Source: an uncultured Acetobacteraceae bacterium
GTDB lineage: Bacteria > Pseudomonadota > Alphaproteobacteria > Acetobacterales > Acetobacteraceae
Assembly: GCA_903907955.1 (NCBI GenBank)
Contig: CAIVPZ010000041.1
Location: 186,001-250,000 of the forward strand
Length of the DNA: 64,000 nucleotides
Reading direction: 5' to 3'
Shown: positions 8,379-17,166 of the stretch, piece after piece
Layout of the letters: each line of letters begins with the position of its first letter
Position numbering within the stretch: the first letter of the stretch is position 1
Translations under genes and position numbers: made by a program
The notes under the pieces: model-generated
Seen by the model: only the letters and a program-made list of their open reading frames with translations
Told to the model about the DNA's origin: nothing
The model's database searches: none

Positions 8379-9644
8379 ATGGTCGGCCTCCACCACAGTG
8401 ACGTAAAAAATCCGGTCCTGCACTGGATCGATACCCGCCTCCCTGTCGTTACGATGATCCAGAAGGAGTACGGGTCGTTCCCCACTCCGAAGAACTTCAA
8501 CTATTTCTGGGCCTTCGGCGGCATGGCGATGGTCACCCTGCTGCTGATGATCGCCACCGGCATTTTCCTGGCCATGTCGTACACGCCGCATATCACCATG
8601 GCGTTCGACAGCGTCGAGCGCATCATGCGCGACGTGAACTATGGCTGGCTGCTGCGCTACGCCCACGAGAACGGCGCCTCGATGTTCTTCATCGTGGTCT
8701 ACGTGCACATGTTCCGCGGTCTCTACTACGGGTCGTACAAGGCGCCGCGGGAACTGCTGTGGATTCTGGGCATCACCATCTTCCTGGTGATGATGGCCAC
8801 CGCCTTCATGGGCTACGTGCTGCCCTGGGGCCAGATGTCGTTCTGGGCCGCCACCGTCATCACCAATCTGTTCTCCGCCATTCCGGTGATCGGCGAGCCG
8901 ATCGTGCAGTGGCTGTGGGGCGGGTTCTCGGTCGGCAACCCGACGCTGAACCGCTTCTTCTCGCTGCATTACCTGCTGCCGTTCGTGCTGTTCGGCCTGG
9001 TGTTCCTGCACGTGGCCGCGCTGCACATCACCGGCTCCAACAACCCGCTGGGCATCGAGCCGAAGGGGCCGCAGGACACCCTGCCGTTCCACCCGTACTA
9101 CACGGTGAAGGACAGCGTGGCGCTCTGCCTGTTTTTCCTGGTGTTCGCCGTCCTGGTGTTCTTCTTCCCCGACCTGCTTGGCCACTCTGACAACTACATC
9201 CAGGCGAACCCGCTGCAGACGCCGCCGCACATCGTTCCTGACTGGTACTTCCTGCCGTTCTACGCCATCCTGCGCGCCGTGCCGAACAAGCTCGGCGGCA
9301 TTGCGCTGATGTTCGCCTCCATCCTGATCCTGTATGCGCTGCCCTGGCTGGATACCTGCAAGGTGCGCAGCGCCACGTTCCGGCCCATCTATCGCATCTT
9401 CTTCTGGGTGCTGGTCGTGACCTGCCTGGTGCTGGGCGTCGTTGGTGAACAGCCGCCGGAGGGCATCTGGGTGCCGCTCGGCCAGGTGGCCACCGCCTAC
9501 TACTTCTTCCACTTCCTGATCCTGCTGCCGGTGCTCGGCAAACTGGAACGAACCTTGCCGCTGCCCGAGAGCATCAGCCAGTCCGTGCTCGGCGGTGGAC
9601 CGCTGCCCACCGGGGCCGCCAGCAAGCCGATGGAGAAGGCATGA
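8379..9644 (+). CDS. petB: Cytochrome b subunit of the bc1 complex
   Basis: 421 aa integral membrane subunit that binds haems bL and bH and forms the Qo and Qi quinone sites. Eight membrane helices are apparent. The haem-ligand helices contain [18 protein letters not shown] and [20 protein letters not shown], and the Qo-site motif [13 protein letters not shown] is intact (the PEWY variant here reads PDWY). Unlike plant b6 it is not split, so it is a full-length bc1 type. GAGGG about ten bases before ATG serves as ribosome binding site. Its stop overlaps the petC start (ATGA). Confidence 0.96.
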   Translation: MVGLHHSDVKNPVLHWIDTRLPVVTMIQKEYGSFPTPKNFNYFWAFGGMAMVTLLLMIATGIFLAMSYTPHITMAFDSVERIMRDVNYGWLLRYAHENGASMFFIVVYVHMFRGLYYGSYKAPRELLWILGITIFLVMMATAFMGYVLPWGQMSFWAATVITNLFSAIPVIGEPIVQWLWGGFSVGNPTLNRFFSLHYLLPFVLFGLVFLHVAALHITGSNNPLGIEPKGPQDTLPFHPYYTVKDSVALCLFFLVFAVLVFFFPDLLGHSDNYIQANPLQTPPHIVPDWYFLPFYAILRAVPNKLGGIALMFASILILYALPWLDTCKVRSATFRPIYRIFFWVLVVTCLVLGVVGEQPPEGIWVPLGQVATAYYFFHFLILLPVLGKLERTLPLPESISQSVLGGGPLPTGAASKPMEKA

Positions 9645-10426
9645 TGCGCACGCTTCGCCCCACTTTCATCGGCGCTGCCCTGGTCGGGGCAGCCCTGCTG
9701 GGCGCCTCGGTTACCGCCGCCCCCGCCCGCGCCGAGGAAGCTCCGGAACTGCCGAGCGTGAACTGGAGCTTCTCCGGCCCGTTCGGTACCTACGACCGTG
9801 CCGCCGCCCAGCGCGGCTTCCAGATCTACAATGAAGTCTGCTCGAACTGCCATTCGCTGAAGGAGGCCTACTACCGCGACCTCATCGGCATCGGCCTGAG
9901 CATGCAGCAGGTGAAGGATATCGCTGCCAGCAAGCGCGTGCCGGCCCTTGATGAGAACGGCCAGCCCACCGAGCGGCCGGCCCTGGCGTCCGACCACTTC
10001 CGCGCACCGTTCCCCAATGATCTGGCGGCGCGCGCCGCCAATGGCGGCGGCCTGCCGCCCGACCTGTCGGTGATCGTCAAGGCCCGCGAGGGCGGCCCCG
10101 ACTACATCTATGGAATCCTGACCGGATTTGTCGATCCGCCGGCCGGTTTCCATCTGATGCCCGGGCTGAACTACAACACGTATTTCGCCGGCCATCAGAT
10201 CGCCATGCCGCAGCCGCTGCGCGACGGCACCGTCACCTACATCGACGGCACCAACAACTCGATCGACCAGGAGGCGCACGACGTCGTCACCTTCCTGAGC
10301 TTCATCGCCAGCCCCGAGCTTGAGGAGCGGCACCGGATGGGCATCAAGGTGGTGCTGTTCCTGCTGTTCCTCACCGGCCTGTCCTATGCGGTGAAGCGCA
10401 AGCTGTGGGCGAACGTGCACCACTGA
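9641..10426 (+). CDS. petC: Cytochrome c1 of the bc1 complex
   Basis: 261 aa membrane-anchored c-type cytochrome that passes electrons from the Rieske centre to soluble cytochrome c. A cleavable signal peptide covers about residues 1-32 (AAPARAEE). The haem motif CSNCHS is at Cys67, Cys70 and His71, and the axial Met is probably that of [11 protein letters not shown]-terminal membrane helix ([15 protein letters not shown]) and a basic end hold it in the inner membrane. A second ATG directly follows the first; the first overlaps the petB stop. The TGA stop is the opening triplet of repeat copy B. Confidence 0.95.
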   Translation: MMRTLRPTFIGAALVGAALLGASVTAAPARAEEAPELPSVNWSFSGPFGTYDRAAAQRGFQIYNEVCSNCHSLKEAYYRDLIGIGLSMQQVKDIAASKRVPALDENGQPTERPALASDHFRAPFPNDLAARAANGGGLPPDLSVIVKAREGGPDYIYGILTGFVDPPAGFHLMPGLNYNTYFAGHQIAMPQPLRDGTVTYIDGTNNSIDQEAHDVVTFLSFIASPELEERHRMGIKVVLFLLFLTGLSYAVKRKLWANVHH

Positions 10427-10527
10427 GAGTTTGTGAATGAATGCCCGCAACGCTCCGACCTTGCCGGAAACGCTCAATGATATCAGCGGGCGTTCGTTCG
10501 CAAGTTCGATTGCTTCACAAGCCCTGA
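10424..10527. repeat. 104-bp MITE-like inverted-repeat element, copy B
   Basis: Second copy of the element at 6539-6642, also starting on the TGA of the preceding gene (petC) and ending at TGA. Nine differences from copy A are spread along its length. In the inner stem, two changes (T to G and A to G) turn GCGGGCTTTCATTC into GCGGGCGTTCGTTC; one restores and one weakens pairing to G-U, so RNA pairing is largely retained. No open reading frame of note. Confidence 0.8.
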
Positions 10528-10638
10528 TCCGTCTGCGCGCCCCCCGGGCACAATGAGGGGCGCCTGCTGCCGCCGCGTCTCCCTGCTCGGGGGCGCGGCG
10601 GTTCCATTTCCGGACCACCTGTATTTCCGAGGTCTCGC

Positions 10639-11523
10639 ATGAGCGACGCCGTCACCAATCCTGTCATCGGTATCATCGGCGGCTCCGGCCTCTATGACGT
10701 GGACGGGCTGGAGGAGAAGGTCTGGCGCCGGGTCCCCACCCCCTGGGGCGATCCTTCCGACGCGCTGCTGGAAGGCCGCCTTGGCGGCGTGCGTTGCGTC
10801 TTTCTGCCCCGTCACGGGCGCGGCCACCCGCTCTCGCCCAGCCACCTGAACTACCGCGCCAACATCGACGCGCTGAAGCGGCTGGGTTGCACCGAGGTGA
10901 TCTCGCTGTCGGCGGTCGGCAGCCTGCGCGCGGACCTGCCGCCCGGTCATTTCGTCATCGTCGACCAGTTCATCGACCGCAGCTTCGCCCGCGAGAAAAG
11001 CTTCTTCGGCGAGGGCTGCGTCGCCCATGTCTCGATGGGCCACCCGGTCTGCCCGCGCCTCGGCGACGCGCTGGAAGGCGCCTGCCGGACGCTCGGCCTG
11101 CCGGTCAGCCGCGGCGGCACCTATCTGGTCATGGAGGGGCCGCAATTCTCCACCAAGGCGGAGAGCGAACTGTATCGCGCCTGGGGTTGCAGCGTGATCG
11201 GCATGACCAATATGCCGGAGGCCAAACTCGCCCGCGAGGCGGAGCTTTGCTACGCGACGGTGGCGATGGTGACGGACTACGATTGCTGGCACCCCGACCA
11301 TGACCACGTGACGGTCGAGATGATCGTCAAGGTTCTGCTGCACAACGCCGACAACGCCCGCCACCTGGTCAAGGCGGTGGTGCCTGAACTCAGCGGCCAG
11401 CGCGGCCTGTGCCATGCCGGCTGCGACCGGGCGCTGCAGCACGCCATCATCACCGCGCCGGATCGCCGCGACCCGTCGCTGATGGCCAAACTCGACGCCG
11501 TTGCCGGGCGGTTGCTCGGCTGA
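10639..11523 (+). CDS. mtnP: S-methyl-5'-thioadenosine phosphorylase
   Basis: 294 aa purine nucleoside phosphorylase-family enzyme that cleaves methylthioadenosine with phosphate to adenine and methylthioribose-1-phosphate, the first step of methionine salvage. Signatures: phosphate-binding IGIIGGSGLY near the start, PRHGRGHPLSPSHLNYRANI, SAVGSLR, and the substrate loop MEGPQFSTKAES followed by GMTNMPEAKLARE and TDYDCWH. GAGG lies six bases before ATG. It is followed 88 bases later by gpmI on the same strand. No other methionine-salvage gene is in the window. Confidence 0.92.
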   Translation: MSDAVTNPVIGIIGGSGLYDVDGLEEKVWRRVPTPWGDPSDALLEGRLGGVRCVFLPRHGRGHPLSPSHLNYRANIDALKRLGCTEVISLSAVGSLRADLPPGHFVIVDQFIDRSFAREKSFFGEGCVAHVSMGHPVCPRLGDALEGACRTLGLPVSRGGTYLVMEGPQFSTKAESELYRAWGCSVIGMTNMPEAKLAREAELCYATVAMVTDYDCWHPDHDHVTVEMIVKVLLHNADNARHLVKAVVPELSGQRGLCHAGCDRALQHAIITAPDRRDPSLMAKLDAVAGRLLG

Positions 11524-11611
11524 TTCAACCCGCGGCCAGGTGACAGGCGCGGCGGCCAATGATCCGCCACGCCTGCCGTCGCGCCGTTTTCCGCCCCAGG
11601 AGAGCCGCCTC

Positions 11612-13135
11612 ATGCCGACCCCGCCGCGTCCGGTGATGCTCGTCATCCTCGACGGATTCGGGTGGCGCGAGGACCCGGCGGACAACGCCGTCCGGCAAGC
11701 CCGCACCCCGACCTTCAGCCGGCTCTGGGCGACCTGCCCGCATGCCTTCCTGCGCACCTCCGGCCTCGATGTCGGGTTGCCCGAGGGGCAGATGGGCAAT
11801 TCCGAGGTCGGGCACATGAATATCGGCGCCGGCCGCGTGGTCATGCAGGAACTGCCCCGCATCGGCCGGGCGGTTGCCGACGGGTCGATCGCGCAGGCGC
11901 CGGCGCTGGTCGAACTGATCGCCGCCCTGCAGCAAAGCGGCGGCACCTGCCATCTGATGGGCCTGGTCTCGCCGGGCGGGGTGCATTCGCACCAGGACCA
12001 TGGCGCGGCGCTGGCCGGCATCCTGGCGCGCGCCGGTGTTCCGGTGGCGGTGCATGCCTTCATGGACGGGCGCGACACCCCGCCCAGTTCCGGCGGTGCC
12101 GACATCAGGCGATTCCAGGCCGCCCTGCCGGAGGGCGCCCGCATCGCCACCGTCTCCGGCCGCTACTACGCCATGGACCGCGACAAGCGCTGGGACCGGG
12201 TGGCCAAGGCCTACCTGGCCGTGGCGGAAGGGCAGGGCACCGCATTCGCCGACCCGGTTGCGGCCATGGATGCGTCCTATGCCGCCGGCGCGACCGACGA
12301 ATTCGTCATTCCGACCGTCATCGGCGGCTATACCGGCATGCGCGACGGCGACGGCATCCTGTGCTTCAACTTCCGTGCCGATCGGGTGCGCGAGTTGCTT
12401 GACGCGCTGACCGATCCCGGGTTTTCCGGCTTCCCCCGGCCGCGCCTCATCCGCTTCGCCGCCGCCGCCGGCATGAGCCAGTACAGCGACGACCTTGCCA
12501 CCCGGCTCGGCACGCTGTTCCCGCCCGAGACGCTGGAAAATCTGCTCGGACAGGTGGTGTCGCGGGCCGGGCGCACCCAGTTGCGCATGGCCGAGACGGA
12601 AAAATACCCGCACGTCACCTACTTCCTGAACGGCGGCGCGGAGACTCCCAGCCCGGGCGAGGATCGCCTGATGGTGCCGTCTCCCAAGGTTGCCACCTAC
12701 GATCTGCAGCCGGAGATGTCGGCACCCGAACTGACCGATCAGGCGGTGGCGGCGATCGGGTCGGGGAAATACGATCTGATCGTGCTGAACTTCGCCAATG
12801 CCGACATGGTCGGCCACACCGGCTGCCTGTCCGCCGCGATCAAGGCGGTGGAGGCGGTCGATACCGGGCTTGGCCGTATTCTCCAGGCGATCGAGCACCA
12901 GGGCGGTGCCCTGCTGGTGACCGCCGACCACGGCAATTGCGAACTGATGCGCGATCCCGAGATCGGCGGGCCACATACCGCCCACACGACCAACAAAGTG
13001 CCGGTGCTGCTGGCGGGCAGTTCCGCGACCCGCCTGCACGACGGCCGCCTCGCCGACGTCGCGCCGACCGTGCTTGCCCTGATGGGCCTGCCGCTGCCGG
13101 CGGAGATGACCGGACGGCCGCTGGTCGAGGGTTAG
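11612..13135 (+). CDS. gpmI: 2,3-bisphosphoglycerate-independent phosphoglycerate mutase
   Basis: 507 aa metal-dependent mutase interconverting 3- and 2-phosphoglycerate in glycolysis and gluconeogenesis, alkaline-phosphatase fold. Asp14 in ILDGFGWRE and the phosphorylated Ser64 in GQMGNSEVGHMNIGAGR are present, as are the second metal site residues in NFANADMVGHTG and TADHGNCE. Start ATG at 11612 has AGGAG about ten bases upstream and matches family N-termini; codons upstream are intergenic. The stop is eight bases before a long palindromic repeat (13144-13329). Confidence 0.95.
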   Translation: MPTPPRPVMLVILDGFGWREDPADNAVRQARTPTFSRLWATCPHAFLRTSGLDVGLPEGQMGNSEVGHMNIGAGRVVMQELPRIGRAVADGSIAQAPALVELIAALQQSGGTCHLMGLVSPGGVHSHQDHGAALAGILARAGVPVAVHAFMDGRDTPPSSGGADIRRFQAALPEGARIATVSGRYYAMDRDKRWDRVAKAYLAVAEGQGTAFADPVAAMDASYAAGATDEFVIPTVIGGYTGMRDGDGILCFNFRADRVRELLDALTDPGFSGFPRPRLIRFAAAAGMSQYSDDLATRLGTLFPPETLENLLGQVVSRAGRTQLRMAETEKYPHVTYFLNGGAETPSPGEDRLMVPSPKVATYDLQPEMSAPELTDQAVAAIGSGKYDLIVLNFANADMVGHTGCLSAAIKAVEAVDTGLGRILQAIEHQGGALLVTADHGNCELMRDPEIGGPHTAHTTNKVPVLLAGSSATRLHDGRLADVAPTVLALMGLPLPAEMTGRPLVEG

Positions 13136-13143
13136 GGTGGCAG

Positions 13144-13329
13144 GAAGCAAGCAAGGCCAGGGCGCTGCCCTGGACCCGCCAAGGGGCGGTGGCCCCTTGG
13201 AACCCATTGCTATCAGGGGTTTTTGGGAGAGGGGGGGCGAGGAGCGGCCGATGCATCTCCTCGCCCCCCCTCTCCCAAAAACCCCTCAAGCAGCGGGGTC
13301 CAGGGCAGCGCCCTGGCCTTGCTTGCTTC
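13144..13329. repeat. Long nested palindromic element overlapping the 5' end of envC
   Basis: Outer arms of 34 bases (13144-13177 and 13296-13329) are perfect reverse complements and contain CCAGGGC...GCCCTGG minor hairpins. Inner arms of 29 bases (13215-13243 and 13258-13286), centred on TTTTTGGGAGAGGGGGGG, are also perfect. The 14-base loop lies at 13244-13257. The left half has an extra hairpin unit (CCAAGGGG/CCCCTTGG, about 13180-13201) absent on the right. It shares architecture and core with 28566-28821. The envC start codon lies in the loop and its signal-peptide codons lie in the right arm. Confidence 0.85.
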
Positions 13330-14468
13330 TTGCCGTCCTGGCCCTGGCCGCCGCCGCCCCGACCCCCCAGGAGGCCGAAGCGCAGCTGCGTGCGGTGCAG
13401 GCGGAGGAGCAGCGCCTCGCGGCTGACCGGGTGGCGGCAGCTTCCCGGCTGCAACGCCTGGAAAGCGCGACCGGGGCCGCCGCGAACCAAGTGGCCGAGC
13501 TGGCGCGGCGCCAGCGCGAGGAGGAGGCGCGGCTGCAGGCGCGCAGCGCCGAACTGGCGCCGATGCTGCCGGTGATGGAGCGTCTGGCGCTGTATCCGGC
13601 CGAGACCTTGCTTGCGGTGCCGTTGCCGCCCGAGGACGCGGTGCGCGGCCTGCTGGTGCTGGGCGCGATCGGCCGCCAGTTGGAAGCGGATGCGGCGTCG
13701 GTGCGGGCCAGCCAGGCCGAAGCGGCGCGGCTGCGCCGGCAGACCGAGGCGGAACTGCCGCATCTGGCTGCCGCCCAGAACGAGCAGGCGCGTGCGGCGG
13801 CGGCGCTCGACGCGCAGCTTGGCCAGGCGCGCGAGAAGCGCCATGCGGCCGAGGACGCGGCGACCGAGGCGGCGCGGCGGGCGGAGGCCGAGGCGGCCCG
13901 GGCCGAAACGCTGCGGGCAGCGTTGGCACGGCTGGAGGCCGAGCGGCACGCGGCCGAGGCGCGTGCCCGGGCGGAGGCAACGACGGCGCGGCAGAAGCTC
14001 GACTCCGACGCTGCCGCGGCGGCGCATCGCCGGCAGGAGGCGCTGGCGCGGCCGGCCGGGCCGGGTCTGGGCGAAGCGCGCGGCCAGTTGACCGCGCCGG
14101 TGGCCGGCAGCGTCAGGCGCGGCTGGGGCGATGGTGGCGATTCGGGCCAGGCGAACGGCGTAACCTATAGTGCGGCCCCGGGCGCGCGGGTGGTGTCGCC
14201 GTGCAGCGGCCGGGTAGTGTTCGCCAGCCCGTTTCGCAGTTATGGTCTGCTGCTGATTGTGGATTGCGGCGGCGGCTGGCATGCGGTTCTTGCAGGACTC
14301 GACCATTTCGACGCACAGGCCGGTCAGGCGGTGCGCGAGGGCGAGCCGGTGGGCGTGATGCCGGGCTGGGACCCGCGCGCCGGCGGGCCGCGGCCGGGGC
14401 TGTATCTGGAGTTGCGCAAGGGTGGGCAGCCGGTGAACCCAGGGCCTTACCTGCGCGCGCGAGGCTGA
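13251..14468 (+). CDS. envC: EnvC-type murein hydrolase activator (degenerate LytM/M23 domain)
   Basis: 405 aa from ATG 13251, which has GAGGAG six to seven bases upstream. Residues 24-40 (CLLLAVLALAAAAPT) form a signal-peptide core, then a long Ala/Arg/Glu coiled coil (about 42-285), then a C-terminal LytM-like domain (about 290-400: GWGDGGDSGQANGVTY, VVSPCSGRVVFASPF, LLLIVDCGGGWHAVLAGL). The zinc-binding HxxxD and final HxH of active M23 peptidases are missing (YLELRKGG replaces the last), so it should activate amidases rather than cut. The first ~26 codons are repeat DNA; TTG at 13323 is an alternative start giving a shorter signal peptide. ctpA follows, as in related genomes. Confidence 0.8.
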   Translation: MHLLAPPLPKTPQAAGSRAAPWPCLLLAVLALAAAAPTPQEAEAQLRAVQAEEQRLAADRVAAASRLQRLESATGAAANQVAELARRQREEEARLQARSAELAPMLPVMERLALYPAETLLAVPLPPEDAVRGLLVLGAIGRQLEADAASVRASQAEAARLRRQTEAELPHLAAAQNEQARAAAALDAQLGQAREKRHAAEDAATEAARRAEAEAARAETLRAALARLEAERHAAEARARAEATTARQKLDSDAAAAAHRRQEALARPAGPGLGEARGQLTAPVAGSVRRGWGDGGDSGQANGVTYSAAPGARVVSPCSGRVVFASPFRSYGLLLIVDCGGGWHAVLAGLDHFDAQAGQAVREGEPVGVMPGWDPRAGGPRPGLYLELRKGGQPVNPGPYLRARG

Positions 14469-14478
14469 CGGGCGAAAG

Positions 14479-14496
14479 GCCGGCCGGGTGGCCGGC
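14479..14496 (+). terminator. Hairpin after envC
   Basis: GCCGGCC (14479-14485), loop GGGT, GGCCGGC (14490-14496), ten bases after the envC stop and followed by a moderately T-rich stretch (GCGTTAATGCTTTCC). It could be an intrinsic terminator of the gpmI-envC transcript, but the T tract is weak. Confidence 0.4.
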
Positions 14497-14610
14497 GCGT
14501 TAATGCTTTCCTGTCAGCTTCGGTTGCAGGATAGATAGAACCAGGAGTCCGGGGTGAAATCCCGCCGACCGTGACCAGATTTTGCGCCCAGGCGCATGAG
14601 GAAACCTTCG

Positions 14611-15996
14611 ATGAAGCTTCGCACCGGCCTGCTGCTGGGAGCCGCCTTCGGCGCTGGAGTGGCGATCGGCCCCGCCTCCGACTTCGTGGCGCAACAGTTC
14701 GGCTTCCAGTTTCTGCCCGACGCGCTGGCGCAGGACGGCGGACGGGCCGAGACCTATCGCCTGCTGACCCTGTTCGGCGACGTGTTCGAGCGCGTCCGCG
14801 CCGAATACGTCGAGCCGGTGAACGACCGCGACCTGATCGAGAATGCCATCAACGGCATGCTCACCGGGCTCGACCCGCACAGCAACTACATGAACGCCAA
14901 GTCGTTCCGCGACATGCAGGTGCAGACCCGCGGCGAGTTCGGCGGCCTGGGCATCGAGGTGACCCAGGATAACGGGTTCATCAAGGTGATCAGCCCGATC
15001 GACGACACCCCGGCCAGCCGCGCCGGCATCAAGTCGGGCGACCTGATCCTGGCGCTGGACGGGCAGACCGTGCAGGGGCTGAGCCTGAACGAGGCGGTCG
15101 ACAAGATGCGCGGGCCGCCCAACTCCAAGATCAAGCTGACCATCCGCCGCGAGGGCCAGGATGCTCCGCTGGACGTGGCGCTGACCCGCGAGGTGATTCA
15201 CATCCAGGTGATCAAGTCGCGGCTGGAAGGCGGCGACATCGCCTATATCCGGGTGACCAGCTTCAACGAGCAGACCGACAGCGGGCTGCGCAAGGCGCTG
15301 GCGGCGCTGAAGCAGCAGGCCGGCGACAAGCTGCGCGGCATCATCCTGGATCTGCGCAACAACCCGGGCGGGCTGCTCGACCAGGCGGTGGCGGTGTCCG
15401 ACGACTTCATCGAGCAGGGGGAGATCGTCTCCACCCGGGCGCGCCATGCCGAGGACAGCCAGCGCTGGAACTCCAAGGGCGGCGAAGTCGCCGGCGGGCT
15501 GCCGGTGGTGGTGCTGATCAACGGCGGCTCGGCCTCGGCCAGCGAGATCGTTGCCGGAGCATTGCAGGACCATCAGCGGGCGATCGTGCTGGGCACCCGC
15601 AGCTTCGGCAAGGGGTCGGTGCAGACGGTGATCCCGCTGCCCGGCAACGGGGCGATGCGGCTGACCACGGCGCGCTACTACACGCCCTCCGGCCGGTCGA
15701 TCCAGGGGCTGGGCATCACCCCGGACGTGGAGGTGGCGGAGACCCGCGAGGACAAGCCGCATTTCCTGCCGGACCGGGAGGCCGACCTGAACCGCGCGTT
15801 GAGCAACTCGGGCGGCACGGCGCAGAACACGGCGCCGCCGCGCACCGACCTGCCGGCGATCGTGCACGATGTCCCGAAGCTGCCGCCGGAGAACTGGCCT
15901 GCCTACGACCCCACCAAGCCGGAAACCGACTTCCAGTTGCAGCAGGGGCTGGCAGTTCTGCGCGCCATGCCGGCCGGCAAACACGCCGCGCGCTAG
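14611..15996 (+). CDS. ctpA: S41-family C-terminal processing protease
   Basis: 461 aa periplasmic serine protease that trims C-termini and turns over cell-wall enzymes. An N-terminal signal or anchor (LLLGAAFGAGVAIG, residues 7-20) is followed by a PDZ domain (about 108-185) and the S41 core. The Ser-Lys dyad is Ser311 in SASASEIVAG and Lys334 in SFGKGSVQT; LDLRNNPGG is also typical. ATG at 14611 has GAGGAAA about seven bases upstream and is preferred to an ATG 15 bases earlier lacking a site. It lies between envC and the YibQ-like gene, a recurrent alphaproteobacterial envelope cluster. Confidence 0.93.
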   Translation: MKLRTGLLLGAAFGAGVAIGPASDFVAQQFGFQFLPDALAQDGGRAETYRLLTLFGDVFERVRAEYVEPVNDRDLIENAINGMLTGLDPHSNYMNAKSFRDMQVQTRGEFGGLGIEVTQDNGFIKVISPIDDTPASRAGIKSGDLILALDGQTVQGLSLNEAVDKMRGPPNSKIKLTIRREGQDAPLDVALTREVIHIQVIKSRLEGGDIAYIRVTSFNEQTDSGLRKALAALKQQAGDKLRGIILDLRNNPGGLLDQAVAVSDDFIEQGEIVSTRARHAEDSQRWNSKGGEVAGGLPVVVLINGGSASASEIVAGALQDHQRAIVLGTRSFGKGSVQTVIPLPGNGAMRLTTARYYTPSGRSIQGLGITPDVEVAETREDKPHFLPDREADLNRALSNSGGTAQNTAPPRTDLPAIVHDVPKLPPENWPAYDPTKPETDFQLQQGLAVLRAMPAGKHAAR

Positions 15997-16021
15997 CTCG
16001 AAGGGCGGGCTCTCCGCTAGG

Positions 16022-16055
16022 CTCTGCGCTGCCGGACCGGTCCGGCAGCGCAGAG
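16022..16055. repeat. Perfect 34-bp palindrome before the yibQ-like gene
   Basis: Two 17-base arms meet without spacer (CTCTGCGCTGCCGGACC and its exact complement). It starts 26 bases after the ctpA stop and its right end merges with the AGAGGGAC ribosome binding site of the next gene. It could be a terminator without T tract, a translation-controlling RNA stem, or a protein-binding operator. Confidence 0.75.
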
Positions 16056-16065
16056 GGACGGCCCG

Positions 16066-17166
16066 ATGATGCGGCGGGAAGACGTCTGGCAGGCGGCGCG
16101 ACTCTGGCTGGGGGCAATCGGCCGGTCGCGCGCCCGGGTGGCGCTTGGCTGGTTCTGGGCGACCGTGCTGGGCGTGCTGGCGGTGGGCGCGGCCGTGCTG
16201 CAGGTGCTCGGGCCGTTGCCTCCGTCCCTGGTCGCGACTCCGCCGGCGGTGCCGGCGCGCCCGCCGGAGCCGGATGCCGCTGCCGTGCCTCACCTGCCAC
16301 CGCGACAGGCGCCTGCCGCTAACCTCGGCATTCCGGCGCCGCTGGCGTCCATGCAGGAACCCGCCCCCTGGTTCGACGGCGCGATGCTGCCGCGCATCGA
16401 CGCCGAAGGGCGGATGCCGATGCAGGCCTATGCCGCTCCGTTCGATGCCGCCGATCCGCGGCCGCGCGTGGCCGTTCTGCTGGCCGGCATCGGCATGGCG
16501 GAGATCGACAGCGAGGAGGCGATCCGTGCCACCCCGGCGGCGGTTTCGCTGGCCATCTCGCCCTATGCGCCAAGGCCGGGGCATCTGCTGGAACTGGCGC
16601 GCGCGGCCGGCCATGAGGTGCTGGTGTCCCTCCCGATGGAGCCGCTCGGCTACCCGCTGAACGATCCCGGCCCGCGCGCGCTGTTGACCGGGCTGTCGCC
16701 GGCACAGAACCATGAGCAGTTGATCTGGGCGTTGTCACGTATCGGCGGCTATGTGGGGGCGACGGCGACCATGAGCGGCCTGCGTGGCGAACGGTTCGCT
16801 GCCAGCCCGCAGATGAAGCCGGTGCTGGAGGAACTGGCCAGGCGCGGCCTGTTGTATGTGGACCCGCGTCCGGTGCCGTCACGGCCCGGCGGCCCGTCGC
16901 TGGCGCGGCCCGGCGTGCGGGTGGCCGACGTGGTGATCGACGATCCCCCGGTGCGCTCGGAGATTGAGGCCAGGCTGGCGCGGCTGGAGCAGCTGGCGCG
17001 CGACCGCGGCAGCGCGCTCGGCGTGATCGGGCTGCCCGGACCGGTCACGATCGACCGGCTCGCGGCATGGACGGCGACCCTCGGGGCGCGTGGCGTATAC
17101 CTGGTGCCGGTGAGCGCTCTGGTGCCGCCGCCTGTTTTGGAAACAGCAACGGGGCGCCGGCGATGA
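16066..17166 (+). CDS. Divergent polysaccharide deacetylase family protein (YibQ/DUF610)
   Basis: 366 aa membrane-anchored protein with one N-terminal TM helix (about 26-48), a Pro-rich linker (50-95), and a C-terminal NodB-like domain that has diverged from active deacetylases: VAVLLAGIGM, VSLAISPYAPRPGHLLELA, HEVLVSLPMEPLGYPLNDPG, and LLYVDPRPVPS. The family is usually beside ctpA, envC and rppH, as here, and is assumed to act in the periplasm on envelope polysaccharide. Catalytic activity is doubtful. Two adjacent ATGs begin the gene after AGGGA. Its stop overlaps the rppH start (ATGA). Confidence 0.85.
   Translation: MMRREDVWQAARLWLGAIGRSRARVALGWFWATVLGVLAVGAAVLQVLGPLPPSLVATPPAVPARPPEPDAAAVPHLPPRQAPAANLGIPAPLASMQEPAPWFDGAMLPRIDAEGRMPMQAYAAPFDAADPRPRVAVLLAGIGMAEIDSEEAIRATPAAVSLAISPYAPRPGHLLELARAAGHEVLVSLPMEPLGYPLNDPGPRALLTGLSPAQNHEQLIWALSRIGGYVGATATMSGLRGERFAASPQMKPVLEELARRGLLYVDPRPVPSRPGGPSLARPGVRVADVVIDDPPVRSEIEARLARLEQLARDRGSALGVIGLPGPVTIDRLAAWTATLGARGVYLVPVSALVPPPVLETATGRRR

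Noticed and set aside
14520-14580. FMN riboswitch-like segment (GGGGTGAAATCCC, GCCGACCGTGAC) before ctpA
   Set aside because: Only a piece resembling the 3' part of an RFN element is present; the 5' half and the other stems are missing, and ctpA has no link to riboflavin. Probably chance.
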